NCBI GenBank assembly: GCA_023159155.1 | Contig: JAJNNX010000004.1 | Span: forward strand, 558,001 to 622,000 | DNA: 64,000 nucleotides | Source: Ustulina deusta | Taxonomy: Eukaryota; Ascomycota; Sordariomycetes; Xylariales; Xylariaceae | Direction of reading: 5' to 3' | Shown: in pieces, positions 36,327 through 48,330 of the stretch | How positions within the stretch are numbered: position 1 is the first letter of the stretch | How the letters are laid out: each line of letters opens with the position of its first letter | Notes under the pieces: model-generated | The model's database searches: none | Seen by the model: only the letters and a program-made list of their open reading frames with translations | Told to the model about the DNA's origin: nothing | Program-made: the position numbers and the translations under genes

Positions 36327-37375
36327 ATGGCATCAACAAAGCCTAGGTAGGTGTATTTGCGACCCAGCCATGCTCCACTGCGTTCATGCTGACACCAAGT
36401 GCTGCCTGCACAGAGACTGGGCCGACGACGACGAGGGCGACGAGGTCGCCGTTGAACTCCCTCCCCCGCAGACGATCCAAAACAAAGACGGCACCAAGAC
36501 CACAATCACATACCGGTTAAACGATAACAACCAGAAGGTGAAGACAACCCGCCGTATCCGCCTGGTGACACACCGCGAGGTTGTGAACCCCCGCGTCGCC
36601 GACCGCAAGACCTGGGCCAAGTTTGGCCTATCCGAGAAGGACGGCGCCGGTCCCCAGCCCGACACGACCTCGGTCGGCGAAAACATCATCTTCCGTCTCA
36701 GCACCAACTGGCGAAAGGATACCAAGGATGAGGCTAAGGACCCCAACGCCAACGCCATGAAAGAGCAGCTTAAGGACAAAACCGTCAAGTGCCGTATCTG
36801 CAACGGCGAACATTTCACAGCTCGTTGCCCTTACAAGGACACGATGGCCCCTGTTGGTGCAGAGGGCGCTGCTGATGTCGCCGCCGGTATGGGAGATGAT
36901 CTCGCGGCCGCTCAGAGTGGTGCTGTAGGCAACAAGAAGGGCAGTTATGTTCCGCCTGCGCTCCGAGGAGATCGCGCTGGTGGTGCCGCAGGAGAGAGGA
37001 TGGGCGGTAGCAAGTACGGCGAACGGGACGATCTTGCAACGCTGCGCGTCACTAATGTGAGTTCATTTCGGCTTATCTTCTATCTCTAAGCCTTCGATAT
37101 CTGCGGTCTGTCCGCTGTATGCAACCGACCACTAACGCACGCGATTACAGGTATCCGAAATGGCCGAAGAGGGAGAACTCCGCGACATGTTCGAAAGGTT
37201 TGGTCGCGTCACGCGTGTGTTCCTCGCCAAGGATCGCGATACTGGTCTAGCTAAGGGTTTCGCCTTCATCAGCTTCGCGGACCGCGGCGATGCCGTTAAG
37301 GCCTGTGCGAAGATGGACGGATATGGTTTCAAACATCTGATCCTACGTGTAGAATTTGCGAAAAAGGCCCAATAA
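36327..37375 (+). CDS. TIF35: Translation initiation factor 3 subunit G (eIF3g)
   Basis: Three exons (36327-36346, 36414-37056, 37151-37375) encode 295 residues. The first exon is only 20 nt and joins to give [17 protein letters not shown], the typical acidic start with the conserved DWADD. Then come [12 protein letters not shown], the [26 protein letters not shown] block that contacts eIF3i, and a CCHC-like zinc knuckle [13 protein letters not shown] at about residues 132-144. The second intron precedes the C-terminal RNA recognition motif (about 210-292), with RNP2 as LRVTNVS and RNP1 as KGFAFISF. The protein bridges eIF3 to the scanning 43S complex. It is full length. Splice donors GTAGGT and GTGAGT are canonical. 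It lies 1.3 kb upstream of CHO2 on the same strand. Confidence 0.95.
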
Positions 37376-38720
37376 GTTGCATGGCATGGACGTCAGATAG
37401 ATGTGAGCGGATAAATAATGATACGAGATGAATAATCATGGGTTTAGGTTTTTTTTTCGAGATGGTCGACACTACATGTACCGGTCAAACATGTCTGTTT
37501 TTTTTATATGCTTCACCGCACTTCAGTGAAGGGCGAGTGATAACCGTACATGTCCGGGTCATTACCTACCACACTCGTCGATGTGAATACCAGGACGATA
37601 GAGGTTGGAATCCTGCCACATCCCCCAGTTGTCCGCTCTTAAGATCAGGCGCGTGTATTTAACAGCAAAAAAGTGCACACGGAACTCGAAAAAAATATGG
37701 ATAGCTCTAAACTTGAATTTGCCGCAATAGGATAATGCTATGCCTCATCCTCAATGCGGGTGTTTGGTCGAAACTTTTATTCTTCCAGCAACAAAGTGAC
37801 CACAAGTCGACGACTAGAACACCTGCTAGACCCTACCATACCAACTTCACCTCGGTTATGGCCAGACGCTCGTCCGCAAGAGGGAGGTGGTTCGAAATAC
37901 TTTGACAACCGTACAGTAGGAAAAGGCACTACCGAGCTAGGCGGTGCAACAGCACGATAGCACCTGCACACTACTGGTAGGTAAATCAAAGTGGTGCATA
38001 CCTCTTTGAGATTGTGTAGAGATAGATAATGGAGGCTATTCCTCGGGTGTGGAAATATGGGGTGCCCATTTGTCGCTGTCACGTCTGTCCCACTTTTATC
38101 TATTGCTCCTGTCCGATAAGCGGGATAAGGTGGCTGCAACCGGCATAGCAGCCAGCATGGGCTCAACCCATTGAGCCGGTTACCTTGGCGCCGCTTTTCC
38201 CTCTCGGGTTACGCTCTCTCTGCCCGCGGCAATAACCCGGTCACGTTAGGTAACGAGACGACTGGACTGGCACGGACAAGACCTAGTGGGCATGTGATTC
38301 CCATTGACGTTATCCTAGACCCAATCCCAACCCCCTACGCCGAAGCACGGCAGATGCCACAATGACAGCACTGAGCACGAGACAGTTTACCGTTTACCCT
38401 AGAAATGACGCCCACCGAATTAACCTAAATTAAGCTACATAAATACATGCCGAACCTAATAATCCCCGTCTTTCCCCTACACCCAAAACTGAGTCATCAC
38501 TCACGTATCCCTACAGCAGTGCTTTGGTTCCTCACCTTTCTCTCTTCCCTTATTCCACGATCCGAGAAGGGGTGTTCTCCCCATTAATTATTGTTACGTT
38601 GTCTTTATTCAACATTCGGCCTCGCGGCTGCGAGCAGGCAGACGAAGTTCAACACATTTCGTCATCTCGCCTTGACATTTGTCCATCCTTCTGCAGCACA
38701 GCCACGTCGGGCCAATCACC
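37376..38720. other. Intergenic region
   Basis: About 1.3 kb separates eIF3g from CHO2. It includes the eIF3g 3' UTR, T-rich runs near 37450 and 37500, and a CT-rich stretch with CCTTTCTCTC before the CHO2 start that resembles a fungal promoter/leader. No gene is called. Confidence 0.55.
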
Positions 38721-41700
38721 ATGAATCCGTCAGCCAATAGACAGAACCCTGCCGCTTCCGAGCTGCGTCGCAGGCAGGTCGACGAGAAGAATGGCGGCAA
38801 TACCCCTTCCCCTCACGCCCATGCGGGGAACGACGAGTCCTCGCATCAAAATGACAAAGACGGCAAGGGGTCCCGGACTGCAGAGGTCAAAAAGACGTAT
38901 GGCCGAACCCGTGATGGAAGGGGTAAGTAGCGAGAATGCTCGATATGATCCGATGGGAAAGTTGGGCTAATTCACGGCCGTCTATGATGTTGTAGTCTTC
39001 GTAGTGCCAATTACTCGCGATAGGATTCCACAGATGCTTGATCCTAGACAGCCCAAGAATGTAGGCGACATCTTCGTACTGACTGTACTGGCCGCCCACA
39101 TTTTGGCGTTGTATGCTCTACCGTCACCTCAGAGCAAGTACGTATTTGCTGCTATCTATCTCTTTTGGCGTGCCGCCTATAATGTTGGTATTGGCGTTTT
39201 GCTACGCTGGCAGTCTAATGACCATACGCTTGTTGCATGGGCTCAAAAATGGCAGCTCTTCGAGCTTCCTTCGACTGGGAAGAATCCACGCCCTTGGTTA
39301 TACAACCTGCTCAAACGTGAATCCGAGACCGAGATCCACAGTGAGTTTGACTTCGACAGCGCTCCTATCGAGTACAACACCTGGTTGCTCTTCCGCCGGT
39401 TCGTCGATCTCATTCTTTTGTGTGACTTCGTGTCATATGGCCTCTTCGCCATAGCGTGCACCCACACGCCGGTAGGCGAACATCTGCTTATGACGCTGGG
39501 TCGATGGGTACTGGGCCTCGCCATCGTCGTATTCAATTTTTGGGTCAAGGTCGATGCGCTTCGGGTTGTGAAAGACTATGCATGGTATTGGGGCGATTTC
39601 TTTTTTCTCGTCGACCAAGAATTGACGTTTGATGGCGTTTTCGAAATGGCACCGCATCCCATGTACTCCATCGGCTACGCAGGCTACTACGGGATTTCTA
39701 TGATGGCTGGAAGCTACGCCGTTCTTTTCATCTCTATCCTCGCCCACGCGTGTCAGTTCGCCTTCTTGGTTCTGGTCGAAAATCCACATATCGAGAAGAT
39801 TTACAATCCTCCCGCACCTCGAAAGCGTGTTGAAAGTCGGGACCATGACCACGTACAATCACCCGAGACAAGTGCCTTACAAGAGCCTCTAGATTCTTCA
39901 TCCGCACCTCAGCAACCTTCGCCTAAGGAAATCCACAACCTACTTGGCCTCCGAAATATCGACTTGTTTCGAAATACCGACTATTCAACATGCCTATTGC
40001 TTCTGTATCTCGCCATACTAGCACTGGTGACCCCGCAAACTTCTTTCTGGCAGTTCTTGTTCGTTACGCACGCACTCGTGTGGCGAATTTGGTACTCTGT
40101 TGGCTTAGGCTCAATTTTGCATCGCCAGTCAGAAGACAAAATGTGGACTCGCCACTTCCTGAAGTTTGGGGACACGACAGACGAGGCCTGGAGGCAATGG
40201 AAGGGGATGTATCATATATCTCATGTTCTTTGCTACGCCTCATTTATTACAGCCTGCTGGAAGATGTACTCGGTTCCTGTTGACTGGAGCTATGGCTTCG
40301 TTCTCCTACTGCATGTGGTCGGCGCTAGTCTCGTCGCCCTGCAAGCCTGGACCGCTGTGAGCATCTACGAATCGCTAGGCGAGTTTGGCTGGTTTTTCGG
40401 GGACTTTTTTTTCGAGCGTGGTGTGAAGCTTAACTACACATCAATTTATCGTTTCTTGAACAACCCCGAAAGGATCATCGGTACCGCAGGTTTGTGGGGT
40501 GCTGCTCTGATTACGTGGAGCAAGGCAATCTTCGCCCTAGCCTTGATTAGCCATCTTCTCACAATTGGATTCCTTGAGTTTGTCGAGCAACCCCATATGC
40601 AGAAGATATACGGCGAGAGTCTCAGGGATGAAGCCGGCTTAACACGATTTATTAAGCGATCACTTCCACCTTACGTGGTCGAATGGCAGAGTAGCGTGAA
40701 CCAAGTCATGGACCAGACTTCCCATTTGGTCGAGGAAATATTAGACGCAGCTCGCCCGAAACTAGCTGCCGGCGTCTCGACAATTGTTAGAGACACTACG
40801 GCGCTTTTTAACAAATACCCTGCTCGGCTTGGCATTGCTATATCTGCTCCCGACCTGGAAACTTATGATCCTAAACATTATTCAGTAACTGTTGAGGGAG
40901 AGAGTTCCTCTGGCTCGGCACTTACAGAGAGATCTAGTGGGAAGGAGGGAACAGCCGGCAGATTCCCCAACCATCTGAATACACTGATTTTCGAATATGG
41001 TGCACCTATCAAAGTCAAGTGGACGGCGCCCTCCAACCATGGCAAGAAAGATTGGATCGGACTATACATGGTTGCTGACAACCGGTCGAGGGAGGTTACT
41101 GACGTTTCTTCTTTAAGTCGTTGGATCCCAACCATTTCTGGCCAATACGAGTCTACTACGGCCGATAAGGGTATCCTCGTATCGGATGTCCCCGTCCAAA
41201 GCTCGGGTTCCGATGGGATCGATCTTGTACAGGGCGAGATGATCTTTTCAGGAGACAAGCTATGGTGGACACAGGGAGTTTTCGAGATCCGATATCACCA
41301 CGACGGTGGTCATAATGTGATGTCAATCTCCCAGCCATTTGAGATTCACGTTGCAAGATTCGATGATGAGGATGTGCCGGTGGGATTCGATGCCCATGCA
41401 AGCTATCAGAATGCAATCGCATCAGCCCTGCTCCCAGTCGTGCAAAATTGCCTAGATCGAGACCCCGATATTGCACCCAGCAAACCCACGGAACCATGGG
41501 GTAGTCATGTTGAGCGTGACGGCAAATACGCAAAGAGGATCGTCTATGCCATTCGACAGATGTTTGGTATCGAGTTTGCCCCGGCAGTCGTCCCCGCCGA
41601 CGGAAGCATAAAAAATCTTGCATGGAGGATCTATAACGCGAAGCAAGTTTTGGTGAGTCTTACCTATGTCAACTTTCTTTCTCATGAGCAATTACCACCC

Positions 41701-41820
41701 TCTCCACAACGCTAAGGACTAGCGAGAGATATTAATATCATGGATTATTAGGCACCATACAGCATGTCAAATTCTAAAGGGGCTTCGACCCCAGGGGGCG
41801 ACAAACCGCTGAGTCCATAA
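38721..41820 (+). CDS. CHO2: Phosphatidylethanolamine N-methyltransferase
   Basis: Three exons (38721-38922, 38996-41652, 41752-41820) encode 975 residues, the usual length of fungal Cho2. The enzyme sits in the ER membrane and uses S-adenosylmethionine for the first methylation of phosphatidylethanolamine on the way to phosphatidylcholine. After an acidic/basic N-terminal tail, [22 protein letters not shown] begins the membrane region. There are two related methyltransferase modules, each ending in a PxxxxGxxG-type SAM/lipid motif: [15 protein letters not shown] (about residue 285) and [14 protein letters not shown] (about 555). Each is followed by a conserved VE[NQ]PH[IM] segment and multiple hydrophobic helices. 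A soluble C-terminal region follows (about 620-975). The last exon adds only 22 residues ([10 protein letters not shown]...) and needs the 99-nt intron; without splicing the frame would stop at 41715. All motifs are intact. Confidence 0.95.
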
Positions 41821-42561
41821 AATAAACAGGGGCAAAGGGTAAGTGTTATAAAACAAAACTTGATCAGTATATCCGAAGCAGCAGTGCTTTGCCGCTGGGT
41901 CAACTGAAACTTGTCAACTATTCAGGTAGCCTAATAGCAGTTACACTCTGAAGCGCGGGTCCTGGTATACAACAGCCGGGCCCCCTAGGTATATATGTGT
42001 ACTGTGGATACGAATAAATGAGTGTTCTACGCTCTCTGTTAATTTTTAAGGCGAGTCTCTGTGAATGTCGGGTCTGCTTCAAAGGAATCTTGTGTCCAGT
42101 TACATTACCTCGTGTTCTAGTTCTCTCTGGAGAGCACATGGCCCGGATCTACTACATTAAATTCGAGACTACCATACCAGGGCCGTTTAGATATCAGAGG
42201 GTTGATGAGGCCTTGATCGTGCTTTGCCCACTTTCAGCAATTATATCTAAACATCGTTAACACCGCGCTAAAAGGATTTCGGGGGCTGAAAGAGGAGGGG
42301 GGGGGGGGGGGGTTAGAGGAGAAGAGCGGAAGGAGAATAAAAGAAAGAAAAGAAGGTCTATCTATCTACTAGTTGTCGCAAGAGGGTTGGTCAGCATGAA
42401 GATCGATCCTCGTATCCACAACGGCGCTGACAGCTGACAAATCAAGCAACATCACATAGAACCATCGTCACCTTTTCACCAGTATGTATTATAAATCGTA
42501 TTTGAGTGCCATCATTTATACTTTTTTAACCGAAGGTGACAATATCTAGCAAGGACATGTC
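41821..42561. other. Intergenic region with G-run
   Basis: This region contains the CHO2 3' UTR and the promoter of the downstream oxidoreductase. A run of about 15 G near 42297-42311 is followed by A/G-rich sequence. No gene is seen. Confidence 0.55.
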
Positions 42562-43997
42562 ATGATACGCTCACTCATAATGCAGAACTACGGCCTAATC
42601 AGAGAAAGTGCCGGCAACGCCGTGCTAAAGCCAATCCCAATCCCCCAGCTCCGAGATGACTACATCCTGGTGCGCACGGTGGCCGTCGCGTTGAATCCGA
42701 CGGACTGGACAACACTCGACGCACCCGGCGACAATGGCACGCTGGTCGGGTGTGACTACGCAGGGGTCGTGGAAGAGGTCGGGAGGGCCGTGACGCAGGA
42801 TTTCAAGAAGGGAGATCGCATTGCGGGCTTCGCGCACGGAGGTACGCTACAGCAATATTTTACGCCCCTGAGAGTTTGACCCGGGGGACCTTTATCCTCG
42901 GCCGAATCTCGGTATCATCTATCTGATGGATGGAACAGGCAACGACGCGAACCCCGAGAACGGCGCCTTCGCGCGCGTCATCGCCGTCAAGGCGGACATG
43001 CAGGTGCGGATCCCCGACGGCGTCAGCTTCGAGGCGGCGTGCACCGTCGGCGTCGGGTTCGCGACAGCCGGGTACGCGCTGTACAAGGTCTTGGGCCTTC
43101 CGTTTCCGGACCGTGTTGGGAGCATCCCCGATGGGAATCGGGACGAGAAGAGGAATACGGTGTTGATCTACGGAGGCAGCACGGCGACGGGGACGGTTGC
43201 CATCCGGCTTGCGAAATTGTGAGAACCGCCTTCTATTGCTTTGGGGTTATTGGGGTTTTTGTTTGGCAACACGAGAAAACTCAAATACGGGGCATAGGCT
43301 CCTGGCTAATGGCTTATTCTGCTATTTATAGGTCTGGTTGGAACGTCATTACGACTTGCTCGCCGAAACACTTCGACCTGGTTAAGGATCGAGGTGCCGA
43401 TATGGTCTTTGATTACGTATGTAATATCTTTTTTTTTTTTTTCTTATCATTCCCCCCTCGCGTTTTAGACTGGCGACCTCTTGCATTAGAGGCTGCATGT
43501 AATTAAAACTCGACTTGACGATCATATAGCGGATACCGGATGTAGGGCAGCAGATCTACGAAGCAAGCCACGGGTCCATCACCAAAGTTCTCGACACCGT
43601 GAGCACGCCAAGCACAGCCGCCATCTGCGCGGCCGCCTTTCCCCCACAGTCCGATGCTCATCGCGAGGAAGGCCTCATCTACTGCAACCTCCTAGGCACC
43701 GACTGTCCGCGGGACGACGTCGAATCCGTTTTCTTCCTGGGCTATTCACTTTCCGGGGAATTTTACATCTTCGAGACGGAGGGGTTTCCCGCTCAACCCG
43801 AAGACCTCGAATTCGCTAGGAAATGGATTCCAATGGCGGAGAAGCTGTGGGCTGAGGGGAAATTGAAGACCCATCCTGAGAAGGTCGGGCAAAGGGGGCT
43901 GCTGGGTTGTCTCGAGGGTATGGAGGAGATGCGCCGCGGCCAGGTGAGCGGAGTGAAGTTGGTGTACCGAGTTGACGAAACCTCGTGGCCGTCATGA
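42562..43997 (+). CDS. Medium-chain dehydrogenase/enoyl-reductase-like oxidoreductase
   Basis: Four exons (42562-42841, 42939-43218, 43332-43416, 43530-43997) encode 370 residues, or 364 if the ATG at 42580 is used (MQNYGLIRES, the more usual start). The GroES-like N-terminal domain is clear: VRTVAVALNPTDW, then GCDYAGVVEEVG and FKKGDRIAGFAHGG. The NAD(P)H-binding Rossmann domain shows TVLIYGGSTATGTVAIRLAKL, and SGWNVITTCSPKHFDLVKDRGAD follows. The catalytic-zinc ligands of alcohol dehydrogenases are absent, placing it with zinc-independent quinone oxidoreductases and trans-acting enoyl reductases. Such proteins often serve polyketide synthases, but no synthase is present in this window, so a stand-alone reductase is equally possible. 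Introns fall between these conserved blocks and all are frame-restoring. Confidence 0.86.
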
Positions 43998-44494
43998 TTT
44001 AGATGTAGTAATGTCTTATCGTGGGGGCATGAGTTGACTCTTGGTATAATAGCCGACAAGAGAGATACACAGCAGACAGGTAACATGAATGGAATCAGTA
44101 GGTTAGGTTGTGGAGAAGACCTCAAGTGTATTAACGCGTTACCGATAGCTTGACGACAATGATATAATACCAGATGGGAATAATAATATCCCTCCTACGT
44201 GCAGCGTTTCTCCTATGGCCAATTCCCTATATGGGACTCTTAAAGATGTCATGAGCTACCAGTGCGCACAACCATTTTCTAGCCTCAAAGGCTTGCCGTA
44301 TCATAATTCCGTGTCCACTCCTTCTAGGACCGCCATACCCGACACGTTCGGGGCGCTATAGTAAGCACGTTGTTGTATAAAGCCCTCCCTATAGTGCCAA
44401 GGAGCGCAGAGTGCCGGTAAGGCTAGCTCTTCAAGAGATATTTCGTATATAAACGAAAGGCCGAGACAGTGCGTCTATGTGATAGTCATGTACA
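43998..44494. other. Intergenic region
   Basis: About 500 bp lies between the oxidoreductase and the broken GMC fragment. No feature is recognised; any upstream part of the GMC gene has been lost or is unrecognisable. Confidence 0.5.
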
Positions 44495-44881
44495 TTGAAT
44501 AGCTCCTCGGGCATCGACGACAAACAACTACTCGATCGCCATGGGATTCCAGTCCGCGTCAACCTTCGAGGAGTCGGCAAGAATCTTCAAGGCCATCTGA
44601 TGACGGCGCTAAGCTACGAGGTTGTAGATAGAGTCACTACAGTAGAACCGCCAATGCGCCAGGAGCCCGAAGCACTTGCTCAAGCCCAAAAGCTCTACGT
44701 CGAAAACGCGGCCGGGCCGTTCGCCATAGGTGGCATGGAATCCCATGTCTTCATGCCAACGCCGGACGCCTCGGCGCTGCTGGATCAGTTCCCCCGGTCG
44801 CAGAAGCCCACGCATCTACCAACAAAATGGGTACCGGTCAATTCACTATATCATACTGCCAGGACGCGCGGATCCCAATAA
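44495..44881 (+). pseudogene. GMC oxidoreductase fragment
   Basis: This 128-codon frame corresponds to an internal part of a glucose-methanol-choline oxidoreductase. It reads SSGIDDKQLLDRHGIPVRVN and then RGVGKNLQGHLMTALSYEV, where the family has SGIGxxxLLxxxGIPVxxDLPGVGxNLQDH. The N-terminal FAD-binding Rossmann motif and the C-terminal catalytic His region are absent on either side, and the frame ends within about 100 residues of lost similarity. Two normally conserved positions are changed (Gly to Asp in SGIG, Asp to Gly in NLQDH). A complete enzyme would be around 600 residues. This is a relic, most likely decayed after a duplication or deletion, not a functional gene. Flanking sequence gives no hint of the mechanism. 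Confidence 0.7.
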
Positions 44882-46918
44882 TATGCTCATACTGGGTGGA
44901 GTGGATGTGAATGCGACGAATTTGGAGGGGTATTCTGTGTCACGATGGGAAATAAAACCGAGTGTCTGGAGGAGGTCTTGCTTGAGAATAGAGCGGATGT
45001 AGATTCAGTCGAACCCGACGGCTCAGTCTTGAGAGTAGCAGTGAGTTTGGGGCGTGAGGTAAGCGTGGCACCGGGACATACTCACGGCGTGTCCATACGG
45101 CCAGCATCTCAAGCGAGTGTTACACGACCGAACCGCCCCGTAGACGTGGCATCTGACTCGAAAGAGGATGTAGTCCTTATGGAAGTGAAGCCTCGCGACA
45201 TGGAGAATTTCGTTGGGTGCAACACGGAAGCCAAAAACTCCCTACAGTCGTTGAAAGACACCGAACTTCCAGACTTTGACGAGAAGAAGCCATGGCACAA
45301 CGACGTAGCATATTACCTGAGAAATGCAAGTAGTGTAGGAAGCATCTAGACAGCTACGCGGATTCGTTTGGAAATGCTCAAAAGGAACTTGGACTAAGTC
45401 GAAACGTAGGTTCTAGAAAACGCCGAGCGTTAGATGCGCATTATGATCAAACAGGCTGTAGTAGACGGGCCGATCGAGGGCTAGATACGCAATATTTTTT
45501 AAGAAGCTTTTAATAATGCAGGCATGACGAACAGAGAAAAGCAACAAGCTACAGTCGCCAGAATATGGCGCGAAGTCGTCGAACCGCTACGACAAGAACT
45601 CATGACCTAACTGGCATCGGAGTAAGAAGGAGAGTTTCAAAATGTCGGCCAGTGAGGTCCTATGAGGGTTCCAGCTCTCACGGTCGAAACGGTAGTAGGG
45701 CGTTATCAGATGTGCCGGGTGGCCACATGCTAGGTATTCTATTCGCTACATACAACTGAACTTGGCATGAATTTTTTTTAAAAACAGTTTCCCAATAAAA
45801 ATCGTTAAAGGATTATCATACATTGTTATATTGCGATGTGAAAAGTGAAGTTGTAGGAGAGATGGAAGTAATTGACAATGTATGGGCACTGTCCTTCGTA
45901 CCTTCGCACATTACCACATAAACATGCAGAGTAAACTTTCGCTACTATACTATCTAGCATAAACTCAGCTCTATATTTAGATTCAACATATGGGAGTGGG
46001 CAGGTCCCAGGGTGTAAGGTATGGGAAGGAAGGTGTAAGGCGAGTACTGTATTTAGCTGGCAGGCTTACGCTACAGACCCCTCCATTGACAATGCAACAA
46101 CATTTTGGCCTCGCCACCCACTTTCTTTGGGCGGGAGCAGACATTCGTGGGGTAATTCCTTCCTATACTGATACATCAGTAGAGCCTCTAGCTCAGACTA
46201 ATTGGAAAGCAAAGCTTGACGGGAAGCTCATTACCGGACCCCCCAAAACTCTATATTTGTCTGCAAGTCTGTGATTGGCCAGAAAAGTGTTTGCAGCTTA
46301 TCTATTGGTTAGAATTGCTATCATAAATTAACTACAACTCTAAATCAGAGTTTGTAGCTTACGCACTCCGTAGTAACTGTAAACCCTAAAGCCTTCTGAA
46401 TAGCTTCAAGTCATCTTGGGAATGTCGCGTGGGAGTGGTTATGAGCCCTATATACCGTTAATACCTTCACGGCATTAAACAGCGTCGTTTTTTCTGTGAC
46501 AGAGAAGGTGTTAAAAAACTAGGGAAAGTGGTCGAAAGGGGGTTGTGTGTCCCCCTGGTACCTAATTAGAAACCTTAGTAAATTAGCCTTGTATTCAGAG
46601 TCAAAATATACGCAAAGCTGTTGACAGCGAAAATGTTGAAATGGCAGGTACGGCCTAGGGTGTGTATATATGGAGTAGCTACAGTGCTGGGACACTAGGT
46701 CCCCTCCATCACCTCTACAACTTCAATACAACCAAACCATTCTGCAGTCTAGAGTGTACTAAAACTGGAGCTTCGCCAGCAAAGCTTTCCATTTTAGGGA
46801 TATCCTTAGCCCTACACGGTCTTGTTTGTGTTGTTGATTATTGATCGTCATCCTCACTCGAATCATTTCGCGCAGCAACCACGATTTCGCACAACAACCA
46901 CGATTTCGCATAACAACC
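44882..46918. other. Region without a supported gene
   Basis: An open frame at 44945-45349 (134 codons) runs on from the GMC fragment in another frame but has no recognised domain; it could be a remnant. From 45360 to 46840 the sequence is moderately A+T-rich with only short frames. The texture suggests old degraded repeats, but I could not identify an element. Confidence 0.45.
46876..46910. repeat. Tandem direct repeat in the leader of the HNH-like gene
   Basis: CAACCACGATTTCGCA occurs at 46876-46891 and again at 46895-46910, with a third partial copy (CAACCA) immediately before the start codon at 46919. The repeats keep reading frame with the downstream gene, but an upstream ATG in that frame is lacking, so they are taken as leader. 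Confidence 0.75.
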
Positions 46919-47800
46919 ATGGCCACACCTCTTTCTATTCCACTTATCCAACCAGGATCTGAAGGGGCAACGATGCTCGGAAATTTTGTTTTGGGCCTCT
47001 ACAGGGGGCTCGACAGGGCGGACAAGCGACCGAAAACGTGGCGAGAGGAAGTGGAAAAGTACTACGGCGCAACTGGTCCAGTTCCCGAACACAAAATGAC
47101 ATGGTGCCATGCAACTGGGATGCATTACGTTTCGGAAGACGTTAAAGCCCCCCACATCGTCCCATTCTTCCTACGTCACACTGATGCCGGCGATGAACGT
47201 TTCGGTAGTAGAGGTCCTGAGCTTCGGGAGCCGAGCAATGCTTTATTACTATTGAGCCGAATTAAGAGTTGGTTCGATCAGCACTTCTTGATCATCGTGC
47301 CTGTCGATCCCAACGAGACGCCTAAGATCACCCGATGGAAAATAGAGCTCATTGAGAAGAGTGTCGCCAACACACCATATTCGGGCCAAGGGAGAGATGG
47401 TGGCTTTTCAAGAGGGCATGAGCTCGATGGTAAAGAGCTGAAATTTCTCAACGCCGCACGGCCCGCGTCGATATTGCTCTACTTCCGCTTCATCATGACG
47501 CTAGTGAGAATACGCGATCTCCAAAGGCCAGGCTGGAAAGAAGTCTGGGCAAAGTATTTTACGAAGCCACCGTTCCCCACACCAGACCCCTATCTCCGCC
47601 AAAGCATGTTGCTACTTCTTACCCAGAAGTATGAAACTACAGACGTGAGACTCGTTGAAAATTGGATCAAAGGACAAGACTTTGAAGATCCCATTCCACT
47701 TTCCACCGAAGAAGCCGCAAGAGTGGAACGCAGAGTACAAGAGGCTGTAGAACTTGCAGAAAAGGCGGAGAATGGAGAATCAGAGTCCGAAGACGACTAG
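46919..47800 (+). CDS. Degenerate HNH-nuclease-like fungal protein
   Basis: This single-exon protein of 293 residues resembles a fungal family with an HNH_2-type domain. WCHATGMHYVSEDVKAPHIVPFFL (residues 62-85) matches the segment that in such proteins carries Cys and the AAHIVP core, and ALLLLSRIKSWFDQHFLIIVPV (about 108-130) matches the usual NGLLL...I...FD block. The second metal-binding histidine and the Asn are not in their usual context, so nuclease activity is doubtful. The C-terminal third is helical, ending in an acidic tail (ENGESESEDD). It is the last recognisable gene before the A+T-rich block. The start was placed at the ATG after the tandem repeats. Family recognition is from motif context and is tentative. 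Confidence 0.6.
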   Translation: MATPLSIPLIQPGSEGATMLGNFVLGLYRGLDRADKRPKTWREEVEKYYGATGPVPEHKMTWCHATGMHYVSEDVKAPHIVPFFLRHTDAGDERFGSRGPELREPSNALLLLSRIKSWFDQHFLIIVPVDPNETPKITRWKIELIEKSVANTPYSGQGRDGGFSRGHELDGKELKFLNAARPASILLYFRFIMTLVRIRDLQRPGWKEVWAKYFTKPPFPTPDPYLRQSMLLLLTQKYETTDVRLVENWIKGQDFEDPIPLSTEEAARVERRVQEAVELAEKAENGESESEDD

Positions 47801-48330
47801 TCCGAAGATGTCACAACGGCGAGCCCGTATACCGTTGAGCCAATAACCTAGCGAAAGGTCTGCACTACCCCAAAGTGGGATATCCGGGCTCCCGTACGTC
47901 TTTTCGAGGGCCCAATCCATCGAGGCTTTGAGGACGACGACGAAGATAGAGACTAAGCGCAGGAAGGCTCTGACAACGGAAACGAGGACTCTAGGCCAAC
48001 AATGATGAGTCAGACTTCCGGCCAATGATCTTGTTTGTCTGGGCTCCGGCCAATAGTTTTACCCGTGTGGGCTCAAATAAACACAGAAAGCCTAGGGGTG
48101 CAGGTTTGGTTTGGTTTGGTGAATTTAACGCCGGGGGAAGACCTAATGTCTTCATGCCTCCCTAGGGGCTTGCGGCGTGCGAAGCTACCTAAACTATCTA
48201 TCCTACAACCTCGCGGGAAAACACTCTAGTATACAAGATATTTTGCAAATCTAACCCGTAAGCACGCGTAATAGTCAAACCGCTTTTGTTAGCTCTGCTT
48301 TTTAGGTTTGTGCTCGGCGCTATATAGTTA
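47801..48330. other. Transition into the A+T-rich block
   Basis: Base composition is normal until about 48,240 and becomes almost pure A/T from about 48,330. A short TTTGG tandem repeat lies at about 48107-48123. No gene is seen. Confidence 0.6.

Noticed and set aside
41653..41715. Reading straight through to the stop at 41715 as the CHO2 C terminus
   Set aside because: A GTGAGT donor at 41653 and TAG acceptor at 41751 restore [10 protein letters not shown]..., the tail I expect from fungal Cho2 proteins.
15052..44881. FAD monooxygenase, enoyl-reductase-like enzyme, MFS carrier and GMC fragment as a secondary-metabolite cluster
   Set aside because: They are spread over 37 kb among housekeeping genes, and no polyketide synthase, peptide synthetase, terpene cyclase or pathway regulator is present.
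45990..46274. 94-codon frame in degraded DNA
   Set aside because: No similarity was recognised; the surrounding sequence looks like old repeat DNA.
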